Positions 34,139-44,415 of a DNA stretch of 64,000 bases are shown piece by piece; positions within the stretch are counted from its first letter, which is position 1, and the number at the start of each line of letters is the position of its first letter. The notes beneath the pieces were generated by a model that did no database searches, had not been told where the DNA came from, and saw only the letters and a program-made list of their open reading frames with translations. The stretch is from assembly GCA_958510875.1 (NCBI GenBank), contig OY294067.1, forward strand, positions 101,538,010-101,602,009, written 5' to 3'. Origin of the DNA: Endomychus coccineus. Its lineage: Eukaryota; Arthropoda; Insecta; Coleoptera; Endomychidae. The translations under genes and the position numbers were made by a program.

Positions 34139-35185
34139 TCATAAGAGCCCATCTGTGAACCATACGAGCACGTCTGATGGCAGTAGGGTAAGGGTATCGT
34201 TGATCCAATCTCCTCTATCCGGGATGAGGATTTTGGAAGAAGTCAGAAATATAGCAAGAATCATGCTCTCTTGCTTCATTTCTAGTATGGGACATTTAGA
34301 AATTGCCACATTTGAAATCGATGAGTGTCCACGAGAGTGGTGCGTTTTGGTCCAGTGGCTTAGGCTCTTCAACCTATACGCCCTTTTCATGACCTCAGTT
34401 TTAATGTATGAGTGTAGAGGTGGTAATCCAGCGAGAGCTTCAAGGGCTCTTGTCGGAACAGACCTCATGCCGCTCAGTATGCAGACGCATGCAAGCCGCT
34501 GCAGACGGTCAAGGGGGCGCTGAAAAATACCAGTCTTTGTCCCCGACCCCCACACTACCGCCGCGTAAGTAACCATAGGCCTAATCACAGCAGTATAGAT
34601 CCAATAAAGAATATTTGGCTGTAATTCCCATGTGCTGCTAAAAGCTCTTCTGCACGCCCAAAATGACGCAGAGGCCTTCCTCACTAGATATTCGAGGTGT
34701 TCGCACCAGGTCAATTAAGAGTCTAGGATTACTCCCTGAAACTTCACCGACCTTTGAAAACGCAGGACCTTGCCAGAGAAACTAATCTTTGGTAGTGTGC
34801 CCAGCTTGCGTTTCCTTGTGAACAGAACAACTTCATTTTCGTCAGGATTTACCCTCAGCCCCTTCGTGCGGCACCAGCCGTTCACTATGCTGAGCAGAGT
34901 GTTTTGCAGATCACACAGAGTCCTCAAATGCCACCCGAAGGTGACACTAGCCAAGTCATCAGCATATGCTTGGGCATAAAACTCTTCCGGTTTCTACGAA
35001 AGTCCATCGACTACAAAGCACCACAGGAGCGAAGTTAGGACACCTCCCTGTGAACAGCCTTTTGTAGCAGTGGTTTGTACAACGCATTCGTTATGTTGCG
35101 CCTTCATCGCATGTGTAGATAGCATGGCCGGATCAATGTTGAACTGACTCCATGCCTCTCAGCGGCTGAGCAGATAGATCCGACG
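34139..35185 (-). pseudogene. I/R1-like RT second half
   Basis: The minus strand reads [13 protein letters not shown], then C-S-Q-G-G-V-L-T-S-L-L-W (RT block), A-Q-A-Y-A-D-D-L-A-S-V-T-F-G (catalytic Y-A-D-D, intact), G-L-R-V-N-P-D-E-N-E-V-V-L-F-T-R and then, after a stop, L-T-W-C-E-H-L-E-Y and W-I-Y-T-A-V-I-R-P-M-V-T-Y-A-A-V-V-W-G. The last frame (34714-34139) ends in V-W-F-T-D-G, the start of an RNase H domain, where the element is cut short by its 3' end. Stops lie at about 34715 and 34990. It continues the RT begun at 38540-38900. Confidence 0.88.
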
Positions 35186-35194
35186 GACGCGGAC

Positions 35195-35955
35195 GTGTCA
35201 TCAGACGGACGTAGTATCAGAGGTGTAGCGTTGGATTGGATTGCTTCCTACTTATCTGATCGTTCGCAACATGTCCTAATGAGACGCAATAATGTTGAAT
35301 ATAAATCGGACCATAAGATAATAAAAATGGGAGTACCTCAAGGTAGCACACTAGGACCTATTTTATTTTTATTGTTTATTAACGATTAACCTCTTCACCT
35401 TCAAAAATAATGTTTAACTCAATTTGTCGATGATACTTCCGCTGGAACTAGTGATAGCAACATGAATAATCTCTCACCTAAAATTAGTATGTGTATAGAT
35501 ACGATGCGAGCTTATTGTTCCGACAACAGGTTGATTCTAAATCCTCTTAAAACTGAATGTGTACTATTTTCAGCTAGTGAAATCAACTTTAGCATTTTGG
35601 TTCGAATAAATCAAAAAACTATTCAACCTTCTAAGTGTATTAAATTTCTCGGTTTGCACATCGACAATCACTTAAAATGGAACAACCATGCTGAGTTTTT
35701 AAGTAGGAAGCTATCTACCGCATATTACGTTACATGGCAACTTAGACAATATGTCAGTCTTGCCACATCAAAAGTTCATTACTTTGGACATACTATATTG
35801 AACTATGGCATTATTTGTTGGGGTAACTCACCTAATGCTTGATATTTATTTGTTGTACAAAAGAAAATAATCAGAACTATGCTTCATAAAAAACCCACTG
35901 ATTCTTGTATAAGTCTTTTTAAATATTTAAATATATTGACAATACCATCTTTATA
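35195..35955 (+). pseudogene. Jockey-like RT fragment
   Basis: The frame 35195-35389 gives [13 protein letters not shown] and [20 protein letters not shown], conserved RT blocks. Another frame then reads L-T-Q-F-V-D-D-T-S-A-G (catalytic box, F-V-D-D). The frame 35462-35842 has N-R-L-I-L-N-P-L-K-T-E-C-V-L-F, I-K-F-L-G-L-H-I-D-N-H-L-K-W and L-N-Y-G-I-I-C-W-G-N-S. A stop at 35390-35392 and a frameshift separate the first two parts. At 35840 the frame ends one residue before the usual continuation. Confidence 0.88.
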
Positions 35956-36751
35956 TACAGGGTATTCCACGAGAGCCGTTCGTTAGAAGTTTTCGTGGTT
36001 AGAAAAAAGTTAGAATTCTGAATATTTGGGTTCCAGGGTTATCCAAAATGTTCATTCTTTTCCAAATGTTTTCAAGATCATACTACTTCCGGTTACACCG
36101 GAAGTCACCATTAACTTCCTTATTTTAAATGGAATACCCGGTTATATTATTTCATTTTTAGATTCCTGAGAAAATTTCATAGTGGATTCCATCAGGTTTT
36201 CCTATACCTATTTTCAATGGTTTCTTAGATATCTTGATTTTTTTGAAAATTTTGAAAGATGTAGCGCTGTTTTGAGTATTGCGCCCCTTAACCAATTTCG
36301 ATTGGTGGAAAACGTTTCTGGGGTAGATGGAAGCACAGGAATGATTCTTTCGAATGCCATATTGACAACTGATTTATCGCATACAGGGTATCCTAAATAT
36401 AATGACCAATTACATCATTTTAAAAGTTGAAAAAGTTCGTTTTTTCAAATGGGACACCCTGTATTTTATTGGATGGTCGGATGCAGAATTTGATTCTGCA
36501 TCGATTTGCTATGACATTCCCTATACCTATTTCCAGTGTTTTTCTTGTTAATCCATATTTTTTATATTAATGTGGTTTTTTGGCAGGAACTGAAACATCG
36601 CTTGCCTTTCGAAGCCAAATAAACATCAATGAAACGGTAAAAAATTATCTTTGATTAGAACATGACATTAGTACATAACATTTAGAACGAAATATAAAAT
36701 AGAAACAAAAAATTGGAACATAATGACATAAAATAATAAGAGAATGTAAAA

Positions 36752-37207
36752 TTACAATAATTGTTCTCTATGACCTCCATTTTTGTTCAAACACTGAATA
36801 ACTCTATCATATACTCCTCTCGAAACAGACCTCCGAAGTTCGTCTGGACTTATATTAGTAAGCGCATGGTGAACACGGTTCAACAATTCCTCTCTAGTTT
36901 GTTCCGGCCTAGAGTACACTACTTCTTTTATGCGACCCCAGAGGTAAAAATTCAAGGGGATCAAATCGGGTGATCTGGGTGGCCAGTTCCAAGGTCCTCG
37001 CGGGCCAATCCACCGATCCTCGAACATCAGTGACAATTGCCGGTGTACAGCTATAGTGGAATGTGCTAGAGCACCATCAAGCTGATACCAACTGTTTGCT
37101 CTATCACGTGGAGGTAGGGCATTTAGAAAATCACTAACAAACCCTCTCAGTATCTCCAGATATCTTGCCGCATTTAAATTTTGGTAGAACTTTTGGAGTT
37201 TGATCAC
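36752..37207 (-). pseudogene. DUF4817-type transposase, C-terminal half (element B)
   Basis: A 151-codon minus-strand frame with W-Y-Q-L-D-G-A-L-A-H (second catalytic Asp; the usual Q-Q-D-G-A-P is altered), R-W-I-G-P-R-G-P-W-N-W-P-P-R-S-P-D-L (third Asp after 36 residues) and I-P-L-N-F-Y-L-W-G. It ends N-K-N-G-G-H-R-E-Q-L-L. The helix-turn-helix and the first catalytic Asp are missing, so this is a deletion derivative. Confidence 0.85.
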
Positions 37208-37633
37208 CTATTGATAGAACTATGGATTAAGAGAAAACCACTGGAAATAGGTATAGGGAATGTTATAGCAAACCGATGCAGAATCAAATTCTGCATCCGA
37301 CCATCCAATAAAATACAGGGTGTCTCATTCGAAAAAACGAACTTTTTCAACTTTTAAAATGATGTAATTGGTCATTAAATTTTGGATACCCTGTATGTGA
37401 TAAATCAGTTGTAAATATGACATTCGTAAGAATCATTCCTGTGCTTCCGTCTACCCCAGAAGCGTTTTCCACCAATCGAAATTGGTTGAAGGGCGCAATG
37501 CTCAAAACAGCGCTACATCTGTCAAAATTTTCAAAAAAATCAAGATATCTGAGAAAAAATTGAAAATAGGTATAGGGAAACTTGAAAAATCTTGTCTTCC
37601 GGATGGATTCCGCGTCACAATAGCTCGACTTGA

Positions 37634-37676
37634 TGCCGACGTTTCGCCAACCATTACAGATGGCATCTTCAGGGCA
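37634..37676 (-). ncRNA. Hammerhead-like motif, left arm of foldback
   Basis: Minus strand: TGCC, CTGAAGA, T, GCCATCTG...TGGC, GAAA, C-G, TC, GGCA. Stem I is TGCC/GGCA, stem II GCCA/TGGC. Stem III is only one pair, which would need dimer formation if active. It fits the core CUGANGA...GAAA of hammerhead ribozymes with one extra U before stem II. Confidence 0.5.
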
Positions 37677-37718
37677 GGCTTGAGGCTTGAAACACAGTAT
37701 CAGTTCAAGCCTCAAGCC

Positions 37719-37761
37719 TGCCCTGAAGATGCCACCTGTAATGGTTGGCGAAACGTCGGCA
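37719..37761 (+). ncRNA. Hammerhead-like motif, right arm of foldback
   Basis: Plus strand, same layout as the left-arm motif: CTGAAGA at 37723-37729, GAAA at 37750-37753, cleavage-site-like GTC at 37755-37757 and GGCA at 37758-37761. It differs from the left arm at one position in stem II (GCCACC against GCCATC). Confidence 0.5.
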
Positions 37762-38094
37762 TCAAGTCGAGCTATTGTGACGCGGAATCCATCCGGAAGA
37801 CAAGATTTTTCAAGATTAGCTGTCCGCGGAACTCCAGTATCCAAGATAGGAAAACTTGATGGAATCCACTATGAAATTTTCTCAGGAATCTAAAAATGAA
37901 ATAATATACCGGGTGTTCCATTCAAAATAAGGAAGTTAATGGCAACTTCCGGTGTAACCGGAAGTAGTATGATCCTGAAAATATTTTGAAAAGAAAGAAA
38001 ATCTTGGATAACCCTGGAACCCAAATTTTCAGAATTCTAACTTTCTCCTAACCACGAAAACTTCTAACGAACGGCTCTCGTGGAATATCCTGTA

Positions 38095-38400
38095 TATTAT
38101 CTTCTTTAACTTACATAAAATCATATTTGAGTAATTCTATTACTCATTCAAATAGAAGCATTGATTATAATTTAAGAGATAAAGATATAATCTTACTTCC
38201 TCATCACAACTAATCCATTACAAGTAATAGTCATTTAATTATGTCATTTAAATTGTACAATCATTTGCCAGTTTCTGTTAGATCTATTTCTGACATAAAA
38301 CTTTTTAAACATAAAATCAAGGGAGAAGTGTTAAAACATTCCTTTTACACGGTGAACGAATTTCTTAATTCTAAGTCCTTAATTACGTAGATATGTCTAT
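38095..38400 (+). pseudogene. Jockey-like element C-terminal end
   Basis: Continuation of the RT protein after the DUF4817-type insertion. Frames read I-M-S-F-K-L-Y-N-H-L-P-V-S-V-R-S-I-S-D-I and F-K-H-K-I-K-G-E-V-L-K-H-S-F-Y-T-V-N-E-F-L, the typical C-terminus of Jockey/CR1-like proteins. The preceding host-side codons join in sense to P-S-L-Y at the other side of the insertion. Confidence 0.75.
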
Positions 38401-38539
38401 ATTTAATTGCCTTTACTTTCAGATGTCTTAAATTTAACATTGTGCTCTGACGTTTGCTCAAAAAATGTTGTTTTGTCAAATTTTTTATAATAGCATTAAA
38501 GAAATATTTATTTATTTATGTATTTATCAAATGCCCCTT

Positions 38540-39763
38540 CGATGTCCATAAATACCCCCAGGGCGTGTTCCTCACGGACCATAGCACCACCTATTCTTGT
38601 GCTTAGATGATGTTAGGCCGTTATAGTCGAGAGGCCAGTCTGGTAGGCGTGTTGACGACAGTGTGAGGGATGGGCCCTCAGTGGGCCATCTCTCAAGTAT
38701 CTGTAAACACAACTTCCACTGCCCCCAATAGCTTTGGAATAAAGCCAGTGGAAATGCAAAATCAAAAGATGTTCACCAATAGCTAGATGATAATTGCCTG
38801 AGCCTCTTGTAGGAGAGCCGGGAAGATTCCATCTTCGCCTGGTGATTTGTACGGTGAGAATCCGGATATGGCCCACTTCACCTTGTCGTAATTGACTATG
38901 TCGGAGGACAGATGAAAGTCACCATTATGACGGTCGCTCGTCCATCGTCTCTTTATGTAGTCAGATCTCTGTCTCCAGAGTCAGGAAAATGAACCGACAC
39001 TAGGTGTCTCAGTGTCTCCTCCGGAGTCGTGGTGTACTCATCACTCGGAAGAATCACTGATCTAATTCTGGCTCTGTTGTCTTTTGAGAGAACTTTGCAG
39101 AGTCTTGCTGCAGAGGGTAGCTTGTTGATATCCCCGCAGAAAATCTGCCAAGTATCTCGGTTTGACGATGTCAACGGTTTTTTATAGTCTCTTTGTGTCG
39201 CTTTATAGCTTTCCCCATCCACGACTACTTGAGATCTCTTAGCTTTATTGAAGAGTTTTCTTACCGTTTTCTGGTGTTCCTTCACTTTTGTGGTACACCA
39301 TGGTGTTGTTCCTCCAGCATTCCTCTGCTCAAGGTCACAGCTGGCTTCATACGCAGAGAACCCGAAACTGCAGCCTCTGTCTCCGCCCTTCCTTTTCCAT
39401 GATAGGTTGGAAGCATAAGGAGCCCACCACCTAGCTCCTCTTTATAGAGGCCCCAGTTGATGGTCCTTGGATTTCTGTAACTTTGAATCTCATTTGTAGT
39501 AGATTCAGCATCAAATAGAATGTGTCTATGATCCGATAAGAACACTTTAGAAGACACTTTTCATTTCGAAACCTGAGACTCTATTGCCCTAGACCAAAGG
39601 GTCAGATCAATGGCCTCCTGCTAAGTTGATATTGACCCTCTATTGAGGATCTCAAGTTGTGTGGAGCTGAGGAACTCTAGCAACGCCTCCCCCCTAGGAT
39701 TGGCACTGCTGCTCCCCCACATTGTGTGATAGGCATTGGCGTCGCACCCCCAGGAGCCTTACT
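38540..39763 (-). pseudogene. I/R1-like endonuclease and RT first half
   Basis: Minus-strand pieces: G-C-D-A-N-A-Y-H-T-M-W-G-S and N-P-R-G-E-A-L-L-E-F-L (APE-type endonuclease), a stop, then V-F-L-S-D-H-R-H-I-L-F (endonuclease C-terminal S-D-H). The frame 39285-38953 follows with the linker, including W-Q-I-F-C-G-D-I-N-K-L and H-F-P-D-S-G. Near 38560 the reading is E-E-H-A-L-G-V-F-M-D-I-E-G-A-F-D-K, RT motif A. Several stops interrupt it. The next block is at 35185 downwards. Confidence 0.85.
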
Positions 39764-40390
39764 GGCCATACTCTCTTTTTGGTAAATATTGTTTTGGGAT
39801 TCCTGCATAAGTCCCATCGCAATCTACGAAATTTAATGTATATGCCGTCTGGGTTTGTGTATCTTTAGGTACCTATTAAAGGTTTTAGATTTGAAAAATA
39901 TTCTAGGTGATCTGTGATCTCCGGAATGTATTGTAATGTTCTAAAATTATCTGTAGTACCGTTTATGCTATTTATATGTGACGTTCCATCACATATTTTA
40001 TTTATTCCTTCTTTTGGGATGGTCCTCTGGGTGGGACAATTTAACAGCTCGATCTGTTAGTTTATAACACTGTTTTATAACCAACAACAATGTTTTATAA
40101 CTGGTAGGTGCAACTGAATTGAAGTGAAGATATCGCCGAGACCAAACTTCTTTAGTAAACTACGAAAGTTCTATTTTTCCATCTGACTCATGCCTAATGA
40201 TCATATGTAGGAAATTTATCTAGGTTAGCGATAGCAGCTGAAATAGGTGATCCCATTGCTGTGCTGAATATTTGTCCAAAATATTGCTCACCATATTGAA
40301 AATAAGTGCACTCTAAACAAAACTTTGCTACATTCATGAATTCAGATTGATCTAGATGTGTGTGGTATTTAATCTCTGCCCAACGTTTTT
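39764..40390 (-). pseudogene. Penelope-like element, RT and GIY-YIG first half (split copy, part 1)
   Basis: The minus strand reads W-A-E-I-K-Y-H-T-H-L-D-Q-S-E-F, then F-Q-Y-G-E-Q-Y-F-G-Q-I-F-S-T-A-M-G-S-P-I-S-A-A-I-A-N-L, the Penelope RT block with A-M-G-S-P-I-S. Further down come L-Q-Y-I-P-E-I and I-K-F-R-R-L-R-W-D-L, a frame-shifted version of the GIY-YIG start V-Y-K-L-N-C-x-D-C-D-G-T-Y. It stops at K-R-E-Y-G-x next to the GGCCAT duplication; the rest is at 33430-34133. The RT part between 40060 and 40200 is deleted or scrambled, so the catalytic Y-V-D-D is not seen. Confidence 0.75.
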
Positions 40391-40399
40391 TGATACTAC

Positions 40400-40810
40400 A
40401 CTTTACAATGTTAAAAGTATATTTTAGGTAGAATGATCGAATAGCAATATTTCCAATAAGGTTTCACAACCTTTTTCTATTACCTCATAAATCTCAACAT
40501 CTGGTTCGGAAGTGGATACTTGAGCTTCATATTTTTTGCTTTCAGTCTTATTCAAACATTGCTTGATTTCGAATTTTATAAGAAAATTGCTAAGCAGTGG
40601 ATTCTTGATTCATATACTTGAAACATCAATTTTGATTACTCGTGTTTCTGTTCGTTTCGGAGACGTGGGCACTTTCAATTTGAATTGTTGCGATAAGAAA
40701 GCTATGTGATGAGAGAATAATTTTGAGAAATCCCGGTTTAGACATTGATACGTCTTCTGATGATGGTCGTGAGACCAGTAAGGACAAAAATAATAAGAAT
40801 TTATATATAA
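40400..40810 (+). repeat. Penelope-like 3' region in inverted orientation
   Basis: This block matches the 3' region of the split PLE (33480-33890) but in the opposite orientation. Shared pieces include CTTAGCAATTTTCTTATAAA in reverse and the hammerhead-like box. It lies immediately upstream of the RT piece of the same PLE, so the PLE has a 3'-type region at both ends in opposite orientation. Confidence 0.6.
40751..40785 (+). ncRNA. Broken hammerhead-like motif
   Basis: CGTCTT CTGATGA T GGTC GTGA GACC is followed directly by AGTAAGGAC. Compared with 33473-33516 and 61068-61109, the GAAAC and stem III bases are deleted. Stems I and II can still pair but the core is lost, so it cannot cleave in the known way. 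Confidence 0.6.
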
Positions 40811-41505
40811 TTCATACCTGGGTCAAGAATCATTATTAATAAGTTATTAATTATCTGAAAAGTACTATTATGACCTCACAAATGCCGATTGTACAATAAT
40901 TCACAACTTAGAGAATTAATAATTGAAAAAATATGGCTCATGAAAGGTTCAATCACTGAATACATGATACATTATCTTCAATTAACTAACCACCACCTAG
41001 ATGTGAACAGCTTCAGATCCAATGGCATTACATATATGTCAAAAAACGGAGAGAAATATCCTCGTTATTCCTGGAATTATATGAACAGTAAGCGAAAATA
41101 TAATAAATTACCCGCCAGCATGTTTTTTGAAGACTGAATAGTATATGGAGTATTGCCATATTTACACTTATCAGATTGAAATAACAGAGTTAATTGATCA
41201 ACTAATTTTAGCTTCAAGAAAACTGTATACTGGTCTTCATGGAATTATTCTACATTTAATTAATAAATTGTGCATTCACTCCGGCGAAGTCTCTTGTTTA
41301 CTGTTTATCATTACGAATACTTCCTCATTTTTGTGAAGTTGTTCAAAATCAATTGTTGAATAACGGAGATATTCACCAAAATATATTCAAGTAAGGCCGC
41401 CAATACAAAGAAGCGGCCATTGCAATGTTATGGAAACAATTGTAACTTTTTTTTTACTCAAGTCAAACACAATTTAGTTAATTTAGAGTGTTATTTCTTC
41501 AATGA
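40811..41505. other. No supported gene
   Basis: Two plus-strand frames (82 codons at 40889-41137, 63 codons at 41145-41336) have no motif that I recognise. Together they could be a decayed exon or repeat. Confidence 0.35.
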
Positions 41506-41514
41506 TTCAAGACG

Positions 41515-42260
41515 TAAGTGCAAAACTCACGGAAACCAAAAGGATTGGAGTTCTAATGTTGTTTGAGTTTGTAAATAAAAGTCGGGCGTATAAAGAAGTC
41601 CGATTCTTATTCAATGAAACTCACCCAAACCGTCCTCCAATACCGCAATCAACGGTAAGATAAGCCTATAGTGCCGGACGTTCACCGGCCATAGATTGAA
41701 ACAGACAATTAGATGATCTTCTAATGGTACAAGAAAGTTCACATGCTTCACCCGTGAAGGTCGCTTCATATGTTGATACGTTAGAAAATACAGTTTTTAG
41801 GCTTCTTCATGTGCAAAAACTTCACCCGTATAAAGTGCACTTGGGGTTCTATGAAGACTTTGATAGACGAGTGCAATTTTGTGAGACAATGGCAAATCCT
41901 TGCCTAATTAGAAATATCGTATTTTCTGATGACGCAACATTTTGCTTAAATAGTACCGTCAATGAACAAAATTTCAGCTACTGGGCATTGGATGATGGAA
42001 GCAAATACACAATATCCCCATAACCTTAACGTGTGAGTTGTTATTGTGGATCGCCAGATTTAAACCCGTTAGATTTTCTATCAAGTTTAAAAACTAAAGT
42101 TTATTTTAATAAATCTGAAAATAGTGAGGCATCAAAGGTAAGGATTCGCCAAGAAATCCCTGCTAAAGTGGTAGACAATATTCAACAAATCTTCATCACT
42201 ATATTATAGAGCATTCTCTCGCCGTTAACGGACAGAAATTTGAACATTTAATTTGATTTA
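41515..42260 (+). pseudogene. DUF4817-type transposase remnant (element D)
   Basis: The plus strand reads F-V-N-K-S-R-A-Y-K-E-V-R-F-L-F-N-E-T-H-P-N-R-P-P-I (helix-turn-helix part). The frame 41724-42023 has L-H-P-Y-K-V-H-L and then F-S-D-D-A-T-F-C-L-N-S-T-V-N (first catalytic Asp region). The catalytic core between 42023 and 42050 is deleted. The end, around 42215-42255, reads N-G-Q-K-F-E-H-L-I, the same C-terminus as element A. Stops and a large deletion make it non-functional. No terminal repeats were identified. Confidence 0.75.
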
Positions 42261-42264
42261 TAAT

Positions 42265-44385
42265 TTTCCATTGCTTTGTTATTTTTAAAACTGTATTACA
42301 ATTTTGTTGTATCGCGAGTGGTACTTTGTCTTTTGAATTTTCAAAGTTTGGGTTGCTAACCCTTAGGGGTACAGAAGAAGGGATTGGGAATTACATTTCT
42401 GAATGGCAATTCAAAAATAAAAATTGATGTGTCCTGAAATATTTTATAGAATCAGAATGGTTCATAACGTATATTTTTATTTTCAGTCTGATGACAATAC
42501 TTTCTGTATGCTACATATATTGAAGGATGTAAAAAGGATTGAAATCGGAAAAATACGTGAAACCTAATTATGGTAATATTTACCCGCATACTCCATAATT
42601 ATCTGATGAACACAAAGGTTTTACTGTAGTGTTAAACTTGGAAGTCGCTCATTAATCTTACGTCAAATCCTGACTTAATTCTATAATACTTATGAGGAGC
42701 TCAGTAGGTAGTTCTACAACATTTAATGAGGAACGATAATAGTTCAATAATTGATTCAAATTAAGAATGATTAAGGAGCGTATTGTGTTGACCTTAAACC
42801 GCCCACCATTGATTCAGATTATGTGAATATCGACTGGAATAGAGTACTGATCGAACAAAAACGTGGAACACAAATCTTCGAAGCATCCTCGTTTCATCTA
42901 TGGCAGTTCTATGTACTAGAAAAGACGGACGAGGAAAATTAGATTAGCAAAATAACCAGACGGTCGAGGTATAACGTATGAAATAAAGCAAAAAAATTGT
43001 TTTCAGTATAAAACAACTCATACACGTTACAGATCTCCTGATTTTGCTAATATAATGACGTTACAAAATTAACTCATCAGTGGATCACTAACTTCTCTCA
43101 GCCTCCTTTAGTCAGCACACTTCTTGTGTTCCGGACACTGCTGCGGGTTCATTGTACAATTGTAATATACCTACAGTAAATTATGTAGTTTTACAATAGG
43201 TATGATGATACCTGTTATGTCGTCCCCTCAATGTCAGGTTTTTTACTGGAAAGTCGTATTTTTCAAATCTGTCTACCAAACTTTGAAGGTATTTCGAACA
43301 GGCAAAAATGAATATCAGTAGGCAAAGTCGGTGTTTATTCAACTGTTTCAAAGTGCTCTATCACATGAAAATGTAATAAATTTCAAAAATCAATTATTCA
43401 GCTCAACAGTGAAAGTTATAATAACCGCTTGAATCAGATCAAGCCGGGTATTGCCAGTTAATAACCTGAAACAAAATGAGCGAGATTTATAAGGCGCATG
43501 TCAGTACCCCTCAACTAACGACACGGACCAGTATTCTACTAGAGATGGGGAAAACTGTTTCTAGAAAGAAACACCATACCTTATCATAGTACCAAGTGCC
43601 ATTACTGCTATTTCTTCTGTTTCGACCTGTGAAATCATGCTCTTACTTAATCACCTTCACGTAACTTCCTCTCATTATTTCATAATGGCAATAACCTCGG
43701 CTCTCATTTTGGAACAGTATGTATGATAAATGATAAAGCTATTTTCAACCAGAGGCTATATATTACTAGCCATGAAGAGTGTCACAGCACAACTGTCAAG
43801 ATTACATTATAAAGAAGATTTCCATTTTTTTTAATGTTAAGCAATATTTAACACTTCATCTGTATATTTTCGAAGTTGAAATGTCCAAGACACCCTATGA
43901 TTCCTACCACACTTTCCGCCTGGATTACCCTAACTATTTACAACAAACTGAATGATTTCAGTGCCAAGACTGCTACCTATATCATTGTGAAATTTAATAT
44001 TAAATGATTTTGAAAACTTCTTTTGAAAATGAGTGAATTTCAAACATTCTTCTGAAAATTAGTGAATATCTGAATTAGGTTAAACGAAACCTGTAAAACT
44101 GGTTATCCGGCATAACATTAAGCGGATAGCAGTACAACATATTTCAGACTTCATATTCATAATTACATACTGCTTCCTAATCCACAGGATCTGATTCCAG
44201 ACTACAAGAAAAGTTTTTATTCTCTTGGTATGATATGCATAACATTCATAGATAAGTTACTCATCTATAGTCTGACAAATGGAAAAATCTACAGCGAATA
44301 TCTATGATTAAAATGTCATTCATTTTGCAAAATTCTCAGTGAAACTTCAGTTCAGATTGATTGCTTGTATTTATATCTCATAAAA
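42265..44385. other. Long non-coding stretch upstream of the trehalase-like gene
   Basis: AT-rich with no long frame on either strand and no element ends that I can define. It includes whatever promoter the gene at 44416 uses. TCAGT at 44336-44340 resembles an arthropod initiator, but no clear TATA box lies at the right distance. Confidence 0.45.
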
Positions 44386-44397
44386 ATGGCTCCCTAA
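44386..44397 (+). other. Tiny upstream ORF before the trehalase-like gene
   Basis: ATG-GCT-CCC-TAA sits 19 bases before the main ATG. If the transcript starts upstream of it, it could reduce initiation at the main start. It may be fortuitous. Confidence 0.3.
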
Positions 44398-44415
44398 TGG
44401 ATATTTAACTCATCA

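Larger units (their letters stand above)
37581..37814. repeat. Foldback insertion carrying two opposed hammerhead-like motifs
   Basis: Arms 37581-37692 and 37704-37814 are near-perfect reverse complements around an 11-base loop. The unit sits only in the right arm of element B. The target is marked by an imperfect repeat, ATAGGGAAACTTGA on the left and ATAGGAAAACTTGA on the right (37846-37859). Each arm contains CTGAAGATGCCA and GGCGAAACGTCGGC, a pattern known from Penelope-like elements. Confidence 0.7.
35958..38092 (-). mobile_element. DUF4817-type transposon with long nested inverted arms (element B)
   Basis: TA-flanked (35956-35957, 38093-38094). The left end CAGGGTATTCCACGAGAGCC and the right end, read inwards, CAGGATATTCCACGAGAGCC are clear inverted repeats. 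The arms, about 35958-36530 and 37240-38092, match in reverse along their length except where the right arm has an insertion at about 37570-37855. A second pair of CAGGGTGTCCCATT-like ends inside the arms (near 36460 and 37320) suggests the arms are built from two related elements. Only the C-terminal half of the transposase remains between the arms. Confidence 0.82.
35190..38530 (+). mobile_element. Jockey-like non-LTR element inserted into the I/R1-like element
   Basis: It is oriented plus, opposite to its host element, and 5' truncated within RT. The RT part lies at 35195-35955 and the C-terminal part at 38095-38400, with a DUF4817-type transposon between them. The 3' end is an ATTTATTTATTTATGTATTTAT tail next to the host RT motif A-F-D-K. 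The host RT is cut between that motif and the next block, which shows which element came second. Confidence 0.8.
34134..39763 (-). mobile_element. I/R1-like non-LTR retrotransposon inserted into a PLE, itself interrupted
   Basis: The minus-strand 3' end carries a GAT repeat (plus strand CATCATCATCAT at 34134-34145) next to GGCCAT. GGCCAT recurs at 39764-39769 at the other end. These are the tail and the target duplication. Coding blocks are present at 38540-39763 (endonuclease and start of RT) and 34139-35180 (rest of RT). Between them lies a Jockey-like insertion. The element is 5' truncated inside the endonuclease domain. Confidence 0.85.

Noticed and set aside
34155..34523. 122-codon plus-strand ORF
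   Set aside because: Shadow of the I/R1-like reverse transcriptase on the minus strand.
37482..37859. 125-codon and 165-codon overlapping ORFs across the foldback
   Set aside because: They run through non-coding inverted arms of element B and the hammerhead-like foldback; the mirrored proteins on the two strands are products of the inverted repeat.
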